In this document: in pieces, positions 51,073 through 60,943 of the stretch
How the letters are laid out: the number at the start of each line of letters is the position of its first letter
Position numbering within the stretch: the stretch's first letter is position 1
NCBI GenBank assembly: GCA_002989075.1
Contig: PSQN01000006.1
Coordinates: forward strand, 1,811,018 to 1,875,017
DNA from: Arthonia radiata
Taxonomy: Eukaryota; Ascomycota; Arthoniomycetes; Arthoniales; Arthoniaceae
Length of the DNA stretch: 64,000 nucleotides
Direction of reading: 5' to 3'
Made by a program: the position numbers and the translations under genes
The notes under the pieces: generated by a model
What the model was told of the DNA's origin: nothing
The model's database searches: none
The model's input: the letters and a program-made list of their open reading frames with translations, nothing else

Positions 51073-51753
51073 ATGTCCGCATCAACATCGAAACTGACGG
51101 ACCAGAAGCGAAAGCGCTCCGCCTCGCCCTCGTCAAGCGCAAGCTCACCCACAAGCAAGAAGCACAAACCCACTGTCGAACATGCTGATGCTCCAGCGTC
51201 GCCGTCCGAGTCTACCAACGAGTCTATCAAACCCAACCCCTCTGTTTGGCCCGAGATCCTGTCCTATCTCGACAGCCTCCTCAGCATCGCCACTAAACCA
51301 GTGTGGGACGGCGCAAGCACCCAGAAACAGTACAGCGACAAGGTCGAAGAGATCTACCAGGACGCTCTCGATCGCACTGCAGACGAAAACGACAATCCTG
51401 TTGACACCTGGTGGAACTGTACGTATCGCCATTACGACAGAAAGTTCGACGAATATGAGACCACACCGATTGAGGGGTATCAGCGCATTGCTAAGTCGGA
51501 GCTCGTTGACCTCGTGGCGGCAATGAAGAAGGTTATGGCGCAGGAGGCACGCGAGATTGGCGTGCACCGCGATTTGGGCGATGAGAAGGATCCGTTGAGT
51601 GTCAAGGTCAAAGCTGCCGAAGCTGGAATTAAGGCGGAGACAGGCTTTTTGAAGGAGGAGAGGGAGGAGGAGAGGAAAGGAATTGAGGAGAGCAAGCGCC
51701 AGCTCGATGCTCGCATGGCGAAGTACGACTGGGGACTAGGACTTGAGGACTAA
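51073..51753 (+). CDS. Small orphan protein C, probable divergent family member
   Basis: Intronless, 226 residues starting MSASTSKLTDQKRKRSASPS. The N-terminus is Ser/Lys-rich with a nuclear-signal-like KRKRS and SKKHK. The body begins PSVWPEILSYLDSLLSIATK, which matches the first helix of proteins A and B in position and pattern, and has SELVDLVAAMKKVMAQEARE where they have their last helix. It then extends by a long charged helix (EEREEERKGIEESKRQLDAR) ending in LGLED. The similarity to A and B is weaker than theirs to each other, so membership is inferred from order, orientation, lack of introns and pattern. Function unknown. Confidence 0.6.
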   Translation: MSASTSKLTDQKRKRSASPSSSASSPTSKKHKPTVEHADAPASPSESTNESIKPNPSVWPEILSYLDSLLSIATKPVWDGASTQKQYSDKVEEIYQDALDRTADENDNPVDTWWNCTYRHYDRKFDEYETTPIEGYQRIAKSELVDLVAAMKKVMAQEAREIGVHRDLGDEKDPLSVKVKAAEAGIKAETGFLKEEREEERKGIEESKRQLDARMAKYDWGLGLED

Positions 51754-52136
51754 TTGCGTCAGCAGGAACTCTTGGACTGAGGACTGGTATCAGCAGCATG
51801 GACGTGGTAGCTTTGTGTAGCGTCATTGCCTTAACCATAGTCAGTGAGCTCAGAAATTGCTATCTAAGACGTCAAATGCAGGGTTCCGATGTAGTGTCGC
51901 GATCTTGGTGTTTCGAAGATGGAGGCTTTCCTAGATAGTTCTCTCTACCTTGCGATAAGCCATCGTACTGACGGACATGGCAACAGAGATGTGCCGCTCG
52001 TCCGCATTGAAGTTGAAGTGTTGAGCGTTACACTAGCATTGAATCATCTTTGGGCGTTCTATATCAATGCTACGCCAGCCTGCTGTTCATCGCGGCCATC
52101 ATAATCCGTGACCACTGCGCATGGGAGTGCGCTCTT
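51754..52136. other. Convergent intergenic region, about 380 bp
   Basis: 3' sides of orphan gene C and the next minus-strand gene. Nothing else seen. Confidence 0.45.
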
Positions 52137-53106
52137 TCAGTCGTCGTCAACATCGGTCCACTCTTCATCAGAAGTATCTCCATCCTCCATGTCCTCATCG
52201 GACGTATCATCGTCGTCATCAGCCCCGGCCGGTTCATTCTTGCGCATCTCATCGATCTGCGCCTGTTTCGCTTGGTCCATCTGGGCACGGGATACGTGGT
52301 GCTGGCTCCAAATGACTTCATAATCGGTCTTATGTTTCGCGAGTGCCTCTTTCATCTCGCGCCGGTACTTCTGTACATTGCGGTCAGCTGATATTCCCAA
52401 AAGTACTTTTTTGATCAGTGCTTACTTTGCGGCGATGGTCATTGAGCTGTCCGGTGGCTTTGACGTATTCATTCCCATCTTCGTCCTTCTTGATCAATTT
52501 GTTGCGCATTCTGACCTCCCGAATGACGCATTCCTGCGATGTCTGAGTCAGCTACATTTAAAGCAGTTGCAGCTTTAACGCACTTTATCATGGCGCTCAG
52601 CCTGCTTCAGAAGCTTCGAAGAGAGGAGATGCTTGCCCTCCCAGTCTTCTTCACGTGAAGACAGGTCGCGGAAGTAGAGGGGGATCTCGGAGACTGTTAC
52701 GACGAGTTAGCAATCGATGTGAAAGTGGAGAACGTGGGAGAGAATCAAGATTACCTGGAACGCCAGACTTTCTGCCATGAGGCTTGAGTTTTGTGGGCTT
52801 CTTGCCTGTAGATATTAGCAAACCCCAAGTCAGCTAAAAGGGCAGTATTCGGCCGGAACGAGCTGAATCACTGGCGTAGGGCGACTTTGACGTACCTACG
52901 AGCTTGTTGACGTGGTCCGTTGCTCTCGACTGTCGAGTCAGGATATGCTTTTCGGGAGCAGCCTGACGTGACTGCCGCCTGGATTTGAGTGCCGACTTCA
53001 GCGGTGCGTTCGCTGGCGCAGCTCTGTCGGTGCGCTGTGCTGGGTGAGCTGGAGCTGTGCGCTGCTCCGGCTGAGCTTCAAAGACAGGGACTAGGATGTT
53101 GGACAT
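52137..53106 (-). CDS. Uncharacterised protein with basic N-terminus and acidic tail
   Basis: Five exons (53106-52896, 52805-52755, 52693-52584, 52533-52426, 52370-52137) give 237 residues; all four introns have good ends and the total is in frame. The N-terminus is Ala/Pro/Arg-rich (NAPLKSALKSRRQSRQAAPE). The middle is charged and helical: EIPLYFRDLSSREEDWEGKH, LLSSKLLKQAERHDK, RMRNKLIKKDEDGNEYVK. The C-terminus is strongly acidic (ADDDDDTSDEDMEDGDTSDE) and ends TDVDDD. This pattern is common in nuclear chromatin or ribosome-biogenesis factors, but I recognise no family. The start is the ATG of MSNILVPVFEAQ. Confidence 0.7.
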
Positions 53107-54340
53107 TGTTGCTTATGCTCGAGTTTTTTGGCACGGAGAGAAGGGGAGAGAAGCTAGAAATTTCAGGCACAAGGCAGGTTGAACGCGCTATTCCTATTAC
53201 GGCTCCGGTCGTTTGAAAACGCGCTACTGATAAAGTGCAAGCTGAGGAGCTTCCACACATCTCGTTCTGTGGCTTCAGAGCCATTGTCAGGCAAGTAGCG
53301 CGCCGGCGTTGTGTCAAACTGCTTTGTTTGAAACGGAACTTGAGAAGGCGCTGCGCTGATGTCTTGTTCCCAGAGGTCATTCAGTAGTTCTCTCTTAATC
53401 ATGACATCTTGGCTCGTTCTCAACCGAGACCTGTGGGTTGTTCAGGGCCTTATGCTTTGCATGCTGAGAATAGTGTGTCGAATCAGAAAATGTCCAGAAT
53501 GTCAAGCGGTTGCGGAGAAAGACTCGCCCCCCTGGGAAGTGCGCAACAAAGCGCGATAGCTGGCGTAGTAAGTTACTCTTAAGATCGAGCAGTTTCTTCT
53601 TTGAGTACACGCTCGTCGCTGATAGTCAACTGCACAGATGGACTGGTACTCTAGTGGACATGCGTGTAACGCCAGGGACTAGCCTAGGTTCATCAGGTCG
53701 AGAATCAACAGAGACCGTCCATGAAAGGTGGTGTCTCAGGTGCAAAAGACTGTACTATAGTCCCTCATGTCTAGGGCTCGTGACCGAAGTGAGTGATTCC
53801 ATAGCAACAGATCAACACAGCTTAGCCTCAGTCTTTCGGTGAGCCGCAGGGACAGTGGGTGGCGGCTACCGCTGCACAGCGTCCAAGCGCTAAGAGCGCA
53901 TGCTTAAATTACAGGCAAGCAACAGACACGTCTGAGGCACCTTCGACGTGCACAAACACCAGTCCAAATGGTAAAGAATGATCATAGCTCAAAATTAGCA
54001 GAAGGTATTGAGTACAATGATATCGGTGTACATGGGGTAAGTTGGATGGTTGGTGTTAGGAGAATTGGAGCGCTAGTGGCGTGGCTCGCGGTGTGTCCCA
54101 GAATAGGATGCCGGCTTTCGAAACGCCCGGTCTCCCTACATGCGCCGCAGTGCGACAAAGATGATACCATTAACGTAAGTATTCCTGTACGATTTCCATT
54201 GAATGGCGCCACATAAGGAATCAGAATCATGAGCTGGCATGTGTGCTGGCTCCGTCGTTGTCTGCTTGGCTAGGACTATGGGTCGGCAAGTCATCCTGGA
54301 TTGAGCAGGGGGCATAGCAAATTTTGTTACATAATCAACC

Positions 54341-54655
54341 TTATGGCCACGACATCGTGTCTACCCTTAGATCTTTCTCCTCCCAACCACATTCAACAAT
54401 TGCATCAACACCCGCGTCGATGATCTCTTTCAAGCATATAAGCGCATCGTTCAAACTGTCTCCCTTCGTGATTTCGCCTCCACTCGTGGCATCTGCGAGC
54501 AGACTCCAAATGAGCTCTGTACTCCCTATCCGCGTATTCGAGCGTCTTGCGCGAACGTCTGTTTGACCACATCGATCGCCAATGCTGAGCTCTACAGGTG
54601 AGTATGGTGAACGAGCTTGCGCCTGCAGAGACCCATGACTGTGTACCCGTCTCAC
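54341..54655 (-). pseudogene. Possible gene fragment
   Basis: The last 65 codons of this frame read like protein (TRIGSTELIWSLLADATS, LNDALICLKEIIDAGVDAIV, ECGWEEKDLRVDTMSWP, then stop), with alternating hydrophobic and charged residues. The upstream part is Arg/Ser-rich and unconvincing, and no upstream exon is visible. It may be the surviving 3' exon of a decayed host gene. No family recognised. Confidence 0.25.
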
Positions 54656-54985
54656 TAAACCTGTGAAGCGCGACTCCTCGTCACAAGCAGCACTCCTGAA
54701 AATCTACCTTCCTTGTGTGAAAACGAGAAACGCAAATCGATGAGACGTACAACATCGGTATGTATTTCCCATGATGCAGAGCAGAAAGTCAAAAAAGTTA
54801 TGGACGCGGAAAAGCAATTCTTCTATCGCACGGCAATGTGGTTACAGATCTACAATGAAAAGATACTTTGCGCCGATATACCAGTGTTGTGTGGGGTCAA
54901 CGTTGTCGCATCACAGGATTCAACACCGCATGCTGATGTATATATTTTGAAGAGCAAATGAGCCTCGCGGGACTGTGGGGTCAGA

Positions 54986-55102
54986 TAGCCCAGTGGGCAA
55001 GAAATTACTTCGGAGCCGATTTACTTCCATCGACCTTGCCCGTTCGGGTTTAAGGACTTATACGGATTGTGCCCTTTGGGCCGAAGCTACAAGTTCGATT
55101 CC
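54986..55102 (+). other. tRNA-promoter-like box A and box B pair
   Basis: TAGCCCAGTGG (54986-54996) resembles a Pol III box A and AGTTCGATTCC (55092-55102) a box B. The sequence around box B does not form a T stem and no acceptor stem closes, so this is not a functional tRNA. An 11-base T run starts at 55292, about 190 bp downstream. It could be a degenerate tRNA or a tRNA-derived SINE head, or chance. Confidence 0.25.
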
Positions 55103-56093
55103 GGGGGTTTTCAGAGACTTGGCATTCTGGACATTGGGTCCAACCAACCTGCCTTGTCTCTGACACGAAATTGACGGCGTGGGATCATGGGGACACTGCG
55201 AGATATGGATTAAGGGGTAAAAGCTCACCAGTATCCAATCTCGCCCAATATACAGCTTATTCTACCTGGTCTTGCCAGACTTCTTTTTTGCTTTTTTTTT
55301 TTAAACAGCTGTACATCCCTCAGCTCTCTTGTCTCCAGGCACAACATATCCAGCTCCACGTTTGCGCCGGCGGCCTTCAGGGTCACCGGTCTATTGCGAC
55401 GACGAAAACTTATATCGCCTGTACCGCGAAATGTTCAGCACCTGGCAATGGCTTATATCATCATATCCTGCAATACATCCGACATAATAGCGACTTGGCT
55501 AAATATTCACCTTTTATTGCCGATGGAATGATGTATGGGCCTCCCTGATAAAGTACTCGGAGCATTACAAGCCGCTAACCGTGGAGGCCTGCTTCGCGCC
55601 AGTCCCCGCGCGCACCTTGAGTCTCTTGCGAGTTCTTAGAAGGCTGCAAAGTAACACAGCACACCCACCGCATGGCTGACACCACTCACCCAACTGCTGG
55701 ATAACTCCATTCACTGTGTACCGACCTCTGCATACCATGCTTACTTCCCACGCCGTCTCGAACCAAGCTCAGCAGCACGAATCAACAGATTTCCCTGGAT
55801 CTTGCACACGAGGACACTGCTTGCCGTCGAACGTGCGAACAGGTCTCTGAATATCGCAAAAGGCAAAGAATAGCGACACTCGTAAATGGCTGAGCAATGA
55901 ACGTGTTTATTACGTCGCTGTCTACAGTGACACAGACGTGGTGACGGTACGTAATCCAGGAATTTGGAGTTCCCATGAACGTATCCCTCATGTCGCACGC
56001 AAAGTCAGACACGTTTGTAAGCTTGAGGACAAAGGGCACCACAGCGAATGGCGTTGCTTTGAGCGTGATACAAACATCATTATCCGCACATTA

Positions 56094-56522
56094 ATGCTAA
56101 ATGCCGCCGCGCCGACCACTCGGCTTCCTACTCAACCAGAGTTGATCAGAATACGAAAGGAAGTGACGCTCTCAGATTGGGATAGCTCCTTACCGGTATT
56201 TTGTAGTATTCTGGACATCGTGCTTGTGATTGTTGTCCGCATTCCAGAAAACAGATCTGTTGCGACTGCTTTGGACAAAAAGCATTCAGCGACAGTGAAG
56301 ACGGCGGACAAGCTTCGTCATCAAGCTACAAGAAGCTATGAGTACAACAATGCATGTGCGATCAAGTCATGGACTTTGCAAATCCATCGTCTTGTCTACA
56401 ATTGCGAGTATGCACGCCTTCCATCTAAACTGCTTGCGTTCCCTCTGTCAGAGTCATATGACTGGCGCTTTCTAAAGAGATGGATTTCGCAAAGGAGAAG
56501 ACGTATCGAGAAGGCTGTTTGA
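56094..56522 (+). CDS. Doubtful orphan open frame
   Basis: The frame is open from 55938, but its first ATG is at 56094, giving 142 residues (MLNAAAPTTRLPTQPELIRI to RRRRIEKAV). Hydrophobic segment SSLPVFCSILDIVLVIVVRI. No known domain, signal peptide or intron. In AT-richer DNA a frame of this size can arise by chance, so it is listed only because it is the longest frame in the gene-poor stretch. Confidence 0.2.
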   Translation: MLNAAAPTTRLPTQPELIRIRKEVTLSDWDSSLPVFCSILDIVLVIVVRIPENRSVATALDKKHSATVKTADKLRHQATRSYEYNNACAIKSWTLQIHRLVYNCEYARLPSKLLAFPLSESYDWRFLKRWISQRRRRIEKAV

Positions 56523-56957
56523 TGAGAGCCGCCGTCATATACTGGTTTGTTGTGACGATCGATCTATGCTACGTCGGCCCTTGTTTCATAATGCAAAGTA
56601 TCGGCCGGTAAGGCGGCTTCATGGCCCTCGCGTGTGCCCTTCTTCACTGGATGGTCGAAATTCGGGGCTGGCAGGCATCCATCAGAATGCTTGCGCTTCT
56701 CCGACGTCGGTGATTGATCCATGGCTTGCGAACAAGAGAACAAGAAGTCGACTTCTTCGAAGGGACGAATGTTTGCAGCACGAAAGAGAACACGGAGGAT
56801 ATAAAAGTTCGTACAAACGAGGCAGCGCACTAACCCGACCACTGCACCAATCCGGCTAGTCCACTTGTTGCTTGTCTTCACGCGACAAAACGCGTTACCA
56901 CTCACTCTCACCACTAAATCCCCAGCATCATCTTCATGAGTCCCAAAAATCCAAAGC

Positions 56958-57736
56958 ATGGACCGACAACCCCAAAACTTCGCCCTCCCCTTCCGACCCC
57001 TGATCAACCCGCCGCGCCAAGTCTCCCCAGCTGCGTCCGTAACATCCACATCCAACACCAGGTTCGAAAATCGCAGGAAGCGCAAACCCCGACACAAACA
57101 CGGCAAACCCGCAGACCCGTCGCGAGCGCACACAGGTGCGGGCATTAACAAACAGCGGCCGCAGTCGCGACCACAGGAGCAAAGAACGGTATGCTATTGC
57201 CTTCCCTTGTCTTTATACAAAATAATATTGACATCAATAGCTGCCTCCTGCTCCACCAATGGGACCTCAACTGGAACCCGGCCAAACGATGCTCGAAGCT
57301 ATGGCGCAAGCCGCGGAGGAGAAGTGGAAGAGCGACGCTGAAAAGCTTGAACAGGTAACACTTCCTCGCATTTTTCACAATGACCAGCATGTTAAGGGCA
57401 GCGCTAACGCTTGAGCAGGAACAGATCAGGGCGCTCCTGAATGAGGACTTCAAACATCGGAAGCGGGGTAGGATGAACCCGAAGCAGCGCAAGGCGTACG
57501 ATGCGAAGAAGAAGGGTTATGAAGCGCAGGCTCGGCAGCGACGGGGCGGTGAGCAAGGCGTGGGTGATGGCGCGTCGGACATGCCATCGGGGGAAGCCGG
57601 CGGGTTTGAAGGACTGGCTGGCGGCTTCGAGGAGCGGTCTGAAGAGCAAGAGCAGCTCCGGGAGCAAGGCCAGTGGGAACCTGGCGCGGAACCAGGAGCC
57701 GGCGACGGCGCTTTCGATCACGCAGAGCAAGGTTGA
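56958..57736 (+). CDS. Uncharacterised basic protein with central coiled coil
   Basis: Three exons (56958-57188, 57241-57354, 57419-57736; introns 52 and 64 nt) give 220 residues. The N-terminus starts MDRQPQNFALPFRPLINPPR and becomes strongly basic (RRKRKPRHKHGKPA), a likely nuclear or nucleolar signal. The middle is a charged helix rebuilt across the second intron (MAQAAEEKWKSDAEKLEQ joined to EQIRALLNEDFKHRKRGRM), then PKQRKAYDAKKKGYEAQARQ. The tail is Gly/Glu/Gln-rich low complexity. No family recognised. The continuity of the helix across both splice junctions supports the model. A 195-codon antisense frame over exon 1 is a shadow. Confidence 0.7.
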
Positions 57737-58125
57737 TGTATAGAAGGGTGGCCGAACGCATCATGTAGGCTCGCTGTATATTCTGGTATTACGAAGAGAA
57801 TGAAGTCCAGTCATCAATGCCAACGGGCTGCGTCCATCCCCTTTGAGCTGGATATCGTTCGAGCGTTTACGCGGATCGTTTGCCTGTCTGAAAGCCCCTA
57901 TCTAGCTGCAGAGCGCCGGCATGTCTGTGAATGAGACCAGTTCAAAATATAACGATGTCGTCGTAAGCGCTCTGCTAAATGCATATTGCAAGTACTTCGG
58001 CCGTCAAATGGACAAGGAGCTCACAGGACTAGACGATTTTTGAAGATGTCGAGTGGAGCTCGTAGCGAGTCTCGATATGTCATTGTGCTGCTGGACTGTT
58101 TTTGGCGCTAAGTCGACCACTGCAC
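57737..58125. other. Intergenic, about 390 bp
   Basis: No gene. A short inverted repeat, GCGCTAA (58109-58115) with TTAGCGC (58134-58140), could form a 7-bp hairpin at its right edge; significance unknown. Confidence 0.4.
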
Positions 58126-58449
58126 TCATGCGGTTAGCGCATTCTTGCCGGTTCCTCGACTCCCACTAGCCATCGATCCCCATCTGCGGAGGTAGTCTAG
58201 CTGGTCGAAATGATGTGCGAAATGGCGGGAAAGAGCGAGGGCTCGTAATTGGATATCGTTGGATTCGGAATTGAGAGTAGCCATCTCACCTGTGGTGCAA
58301 AGCTGAGCGAGCGAGAAGATATGCGACCGCTGCTTGATGCTGTGATTGTGGACGGGTGGAGGCTTTGCTGTTGCAGAGAAGATGGGTAGGAGTTGGCCCA
58401 AGATCGTTCCATTGAAGGGTAACAAAAAGATGACCCAGGCCTGTTGCAT
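58126..58449 (-). CDS. Possible small protein with N-terminal membrane anchor
   Basis: From an ATG at 58449 the frame encodes 107 residues: MQQAWVIFLLPFNGTILGQL is a hydrophobic anchor or signal, followed by a soluble part with SIKQRSHIFSLAQLCTTGEM and HFAHHFDQLDYLRRWGSMAS, then stop at 58126. A GTAAGC donor and ATATGCAACAG acceptor lie just upstream, so the region may instead be the last exon of a longer gene that includes the coding-like stretch at 58564-58868. Composition is protein-like. No family recognised. Confidence 0.35.
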   Translation of the reverse strand: MQQAWVIFLLPFNGTILGQLLPIFSATAKPPPVHNHSIKQRSHIFSLAQLCTTGEMATLNSESNDIQLRALALSRHFAHHFDQLDYLRRWGSMASGSRGTGKNALTA

Positions 58450-58563
58450 ATTTAGTCGTCCACTATGTCGAGCATTGATGTAGCAGAAGGTTTGCTTACA
58501 GGCAGCGGTATCAGTGCGAGATCGCTGGCGAAGCACTAATCCCGGGAACCAGTAGGTGCATAG

Positions 58564-58868
58564 TCACCTGGCTCCACTGGGCGTGTTTGGGAATATACTG
58601 AAATGGTATCTGAGTAGATGGTATTGTGCTATCTACTCATATCTCGGGTGATCGTTAGAAGCTAGTTGTCTATTTGAGATGGCCTCATGACTTCACCACT
58701 CACCTGGACGCCGCGCTGATATGCAACTCCTCCATGCTGTCCACGTTCGTTGTAATATACATCAGGCATAATTCTTCGTCACTGTCAGACCACGAAGATG
58801 TCCGACCATTTTCGATGCCCCGTCGAGCAAGTCGGTCCGCAAGACCGAATGCGGAATGCGGGCGCGAA
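58564..58868 (-). other. Coding-like region directly downstream of NPL4, no start codon
   Basis: Immediately after the NPL4 stop, in a different frame, the minus strand reads FGLADRLARRGIENGRTSSW, SDSDEELCLMYITTNVDSME and ELHISAASR, then a GTGAGT donor at 58703. An acceptor at 58610 (CTACTCAG) joins this in frame to YHFSIFPNTPSGAR and a TGA at 58564-58566. The text is strikingly protein-like, but no ATG opens the frame before the NPL4 coding region. It could be an alternative C-terminal exon of NPL4, the body of a small gene with a hidden first exon, or a remnant. Confidence 0.3.
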
Positions 58869-58874
58869 ATCTCA

Positions 58875-60943
58875 TTATTTCAGGCTAAATCCCTTGACAC
58901 GCTTAGCAAGCTGCTCAGTAGGGCCGCCCCTTCGATGATCATAGCTGTCGTTACGCCACGCAAGCGGACGTCCCTCGTCCACACCACCATTACCACCGTG
59001 AGCCGACCCCGCGAAGCCGTTGCCGTTGGTGTCATGGTTGGTGGGCGTAGGAGTAGCACCGTTTAGATCATCGAAGGTGCGCTTTCTGTGGGGGTGGGTG
59101 GGGGTCGGCTCACCACTGCTCTCTTGTAAAATGGTCATGAGGGTCTGCCAGCCCGGTGTGTCGAAGAGCTCGAAAGCATCAGCGTTGGCTTGCGTACGAG
59201 CCAAGCGACAGAAGATGATCTCTTCGTCCTAAAGAGCGTTATTAGATGCTGCCCAATTCACAAACGCAAGGCTGAGTTGATTGCATGACATACCTTGCTG
59301 AGAACGCCCAGGTTGTGGATGAAGCAGATCAAGTGGAAGTCGGACACTCGTGTGATTAACTCCTGCTCACTTGGCCGTGCTGAACTACCCTTCACACCCA
59401 GCTGCTTTGCGACCGCTCCGATCTCTTGGCCCTCGCCCAGGATCTCTCGATTCTCCTTCGGGAACTGTAGGCTCTTGAACTGAGGATTTGGCTCCTTAGG
59501 GAAGCCGTGTGTGAGTGTGACAAGTAGATACTCCACTGGGAAAGCCGGTTTCGCGTTCTCCTGTACATTGGCGCCGTATTCGTTGATGCGTCGATAGAAC
59601 ACCTCGGGAATGTACCGCACTCTGCCGAGCCCTGCCTCTTCTTCCTCAGACTGGACAAGCACCTTTGTTGGATCTGCTGATGGCTCGATGATGTCTGCTC
59701 GTACCATCTCTACTGCGGTCTCGGAAGCTTGGAACGCTGACACCGAGATCAAACCCTCCTCGTCTCCACTCACCACGCAAGTGACAAAATTGGAGCCATA
59801 TCGGCCCTGCTCACTCCACTTCGTCGGCTTAGGATGCAATGCCTGTTGTCGCGCCGCGAACATGACTTCAAGTGACGAAAGATAGTAGCTGTCGATATGC
59901 CGCTTGCACAACACCGTGCCATTGCCTTTGTTAGAGTCTGTCAGGTCTGTAAAGATTACGCCGATCTTTTGCAGACCACACAATCTTGCAAGCTCATCGG
60001 TCTCCTCCTCGTTGTTCCACTCTCCCAGCGACACGCCATCCATCTCGTTCATTTGTGGCGGCTCATAGACAGCCTCGACAACTGCCTTAATGCCAAGCGG
60101 AACTTCAGTGTACTCTTCATATCGACCATATAGAAAGCCTATCCGCTGGGCACCGCTGCTCCGCCAGAAGTTCAGGAAGCGATCAACGATGTCGAAAGAC
60201 GCGAACTCGACGTGATCGACCATGCGGAAGGGCTGTGGTTGTAGTGTGATGGCGCTTGGCTGACACTTTGTGCAAATGCCAGCAGGAAAGGGGGGATGCC
60301 CCGATGGGCAATTCTTGCGTACTCTGAAGAACGGCTCTGACAATGGTGGCATGTACGAGCTCTTGAGCTCAGGCCTGTTCTTGCCCGCATTGTGTTTTCG
60401 TAGATTTGAGTGGAATGACAGATGCTTGACCTTCTTGTCGGCAAGGTATTCCTGAGCATATGGTTCCAGTGGCTGGCAAAACTCGCACATGCCCTTGTCA
60501 CCATGTCTGCACATCTTGTAATCGCGACCTCGAGGGATCTTGCCGTCTTGCTTGTCTAACCGGTCGTCGAGCTCAGATTGTTTTACGACCTCCCATGGAG
60601 CCTGTATCCGAGTGACTTGTGAGGCATTGTTGGCGATCGGTACAGTTGCGGGTGCATCTTCTGTGGTCGGGGGAGCGTGCCCATTTTGTAGCTGCTCTTG
60701 GACCTTGTAGTTGAGAAACAGTTGATCGCCGTGCCGAAGACCAACACGCTCCAGGGTCACGCCCTTGAGTGAAGCGATTGCACGCTCGTCTCCGCCATGC
60801 GGCTGGTTGCTGAGAGTGATTGTTTGCGGGTCTGTCTTCTTGGGCAGATGTTCCAGGATCTTTGACAGTAGTGCGGGAAACTCAGTCTTGGGCTCGAGAT
60901 TGAGCCTAAATTGGCCATCGCGGCCTCTGAAACGAAGAAGCAT
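58875..60943 (-). CDS. NPL4: Nuclear protein localization protein 4 (Cdc48-Ufd1-Npl4 cofactor)
   Basis: Two exons (60943-59294, 59228-58875) give 667 residues. Npl4 pairs with Ufd1 to bring ubiquitylated substrates to the Cdc48 unfoldase in ERAD and other pathways. Order of parts: ubiquitin-like N-terminus ([20 protein letters not shown]), the NPL4 zinc-finger region with [13 protein letters not shown] then [10 protein letters not shown] and [18 protein letters not shown], and the MPN-like domain ([37 protein letters not shown]) without the metalloprotease residues. The 65-nt intron joins VLSK to [20 protein letters not shown], the conserved C-terminal segment. The tail is Gly/Asn-rich and ends KRVKGFSLK. 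Confidence 0.95.

Larger units (their letters stand above)
53107..56957. other. Gene-poor stretch, about 3.85 kb
   Basis: The longest stretch without a supported gene. It contains: a minus-strand frame 53163-53423 just above the gene at 53106 (leader or fragment); a minus-strand fragment at 54341-54655 with protein-like TELIWSLLADATSGGE and DALICLKEIIDAGVDAIVE but no exons around it; a box A/box B-like pair at 54986-55102; an 11-base T run at 55292-55302; and a 194-codon plus-strand frame at 55938-56522. Base composition is more AT-rich than the surrounding genes between about 54700 and 56500. It may be old repeat-derived DNA, but I find no transposase, reverse transcriptase or terminal repeats. 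Confidence 0.5.

Noticed and set aside
56564-57151. 195-codon minus-strand open frame antisense to the gene at 56958
   Set aside because: No domain or exon structure, and the opposite strand has a three-exon model whose helix is continuous across both introns.
58109-58140. 7-bp inverted repeat GCGCTAA/TTAGCGC as a tRNA or terminator
   Set aside because: The loop does not fold as a tRNA, there is no box A/box B, and hairpin terminators are not used by fungal Pol II genes.
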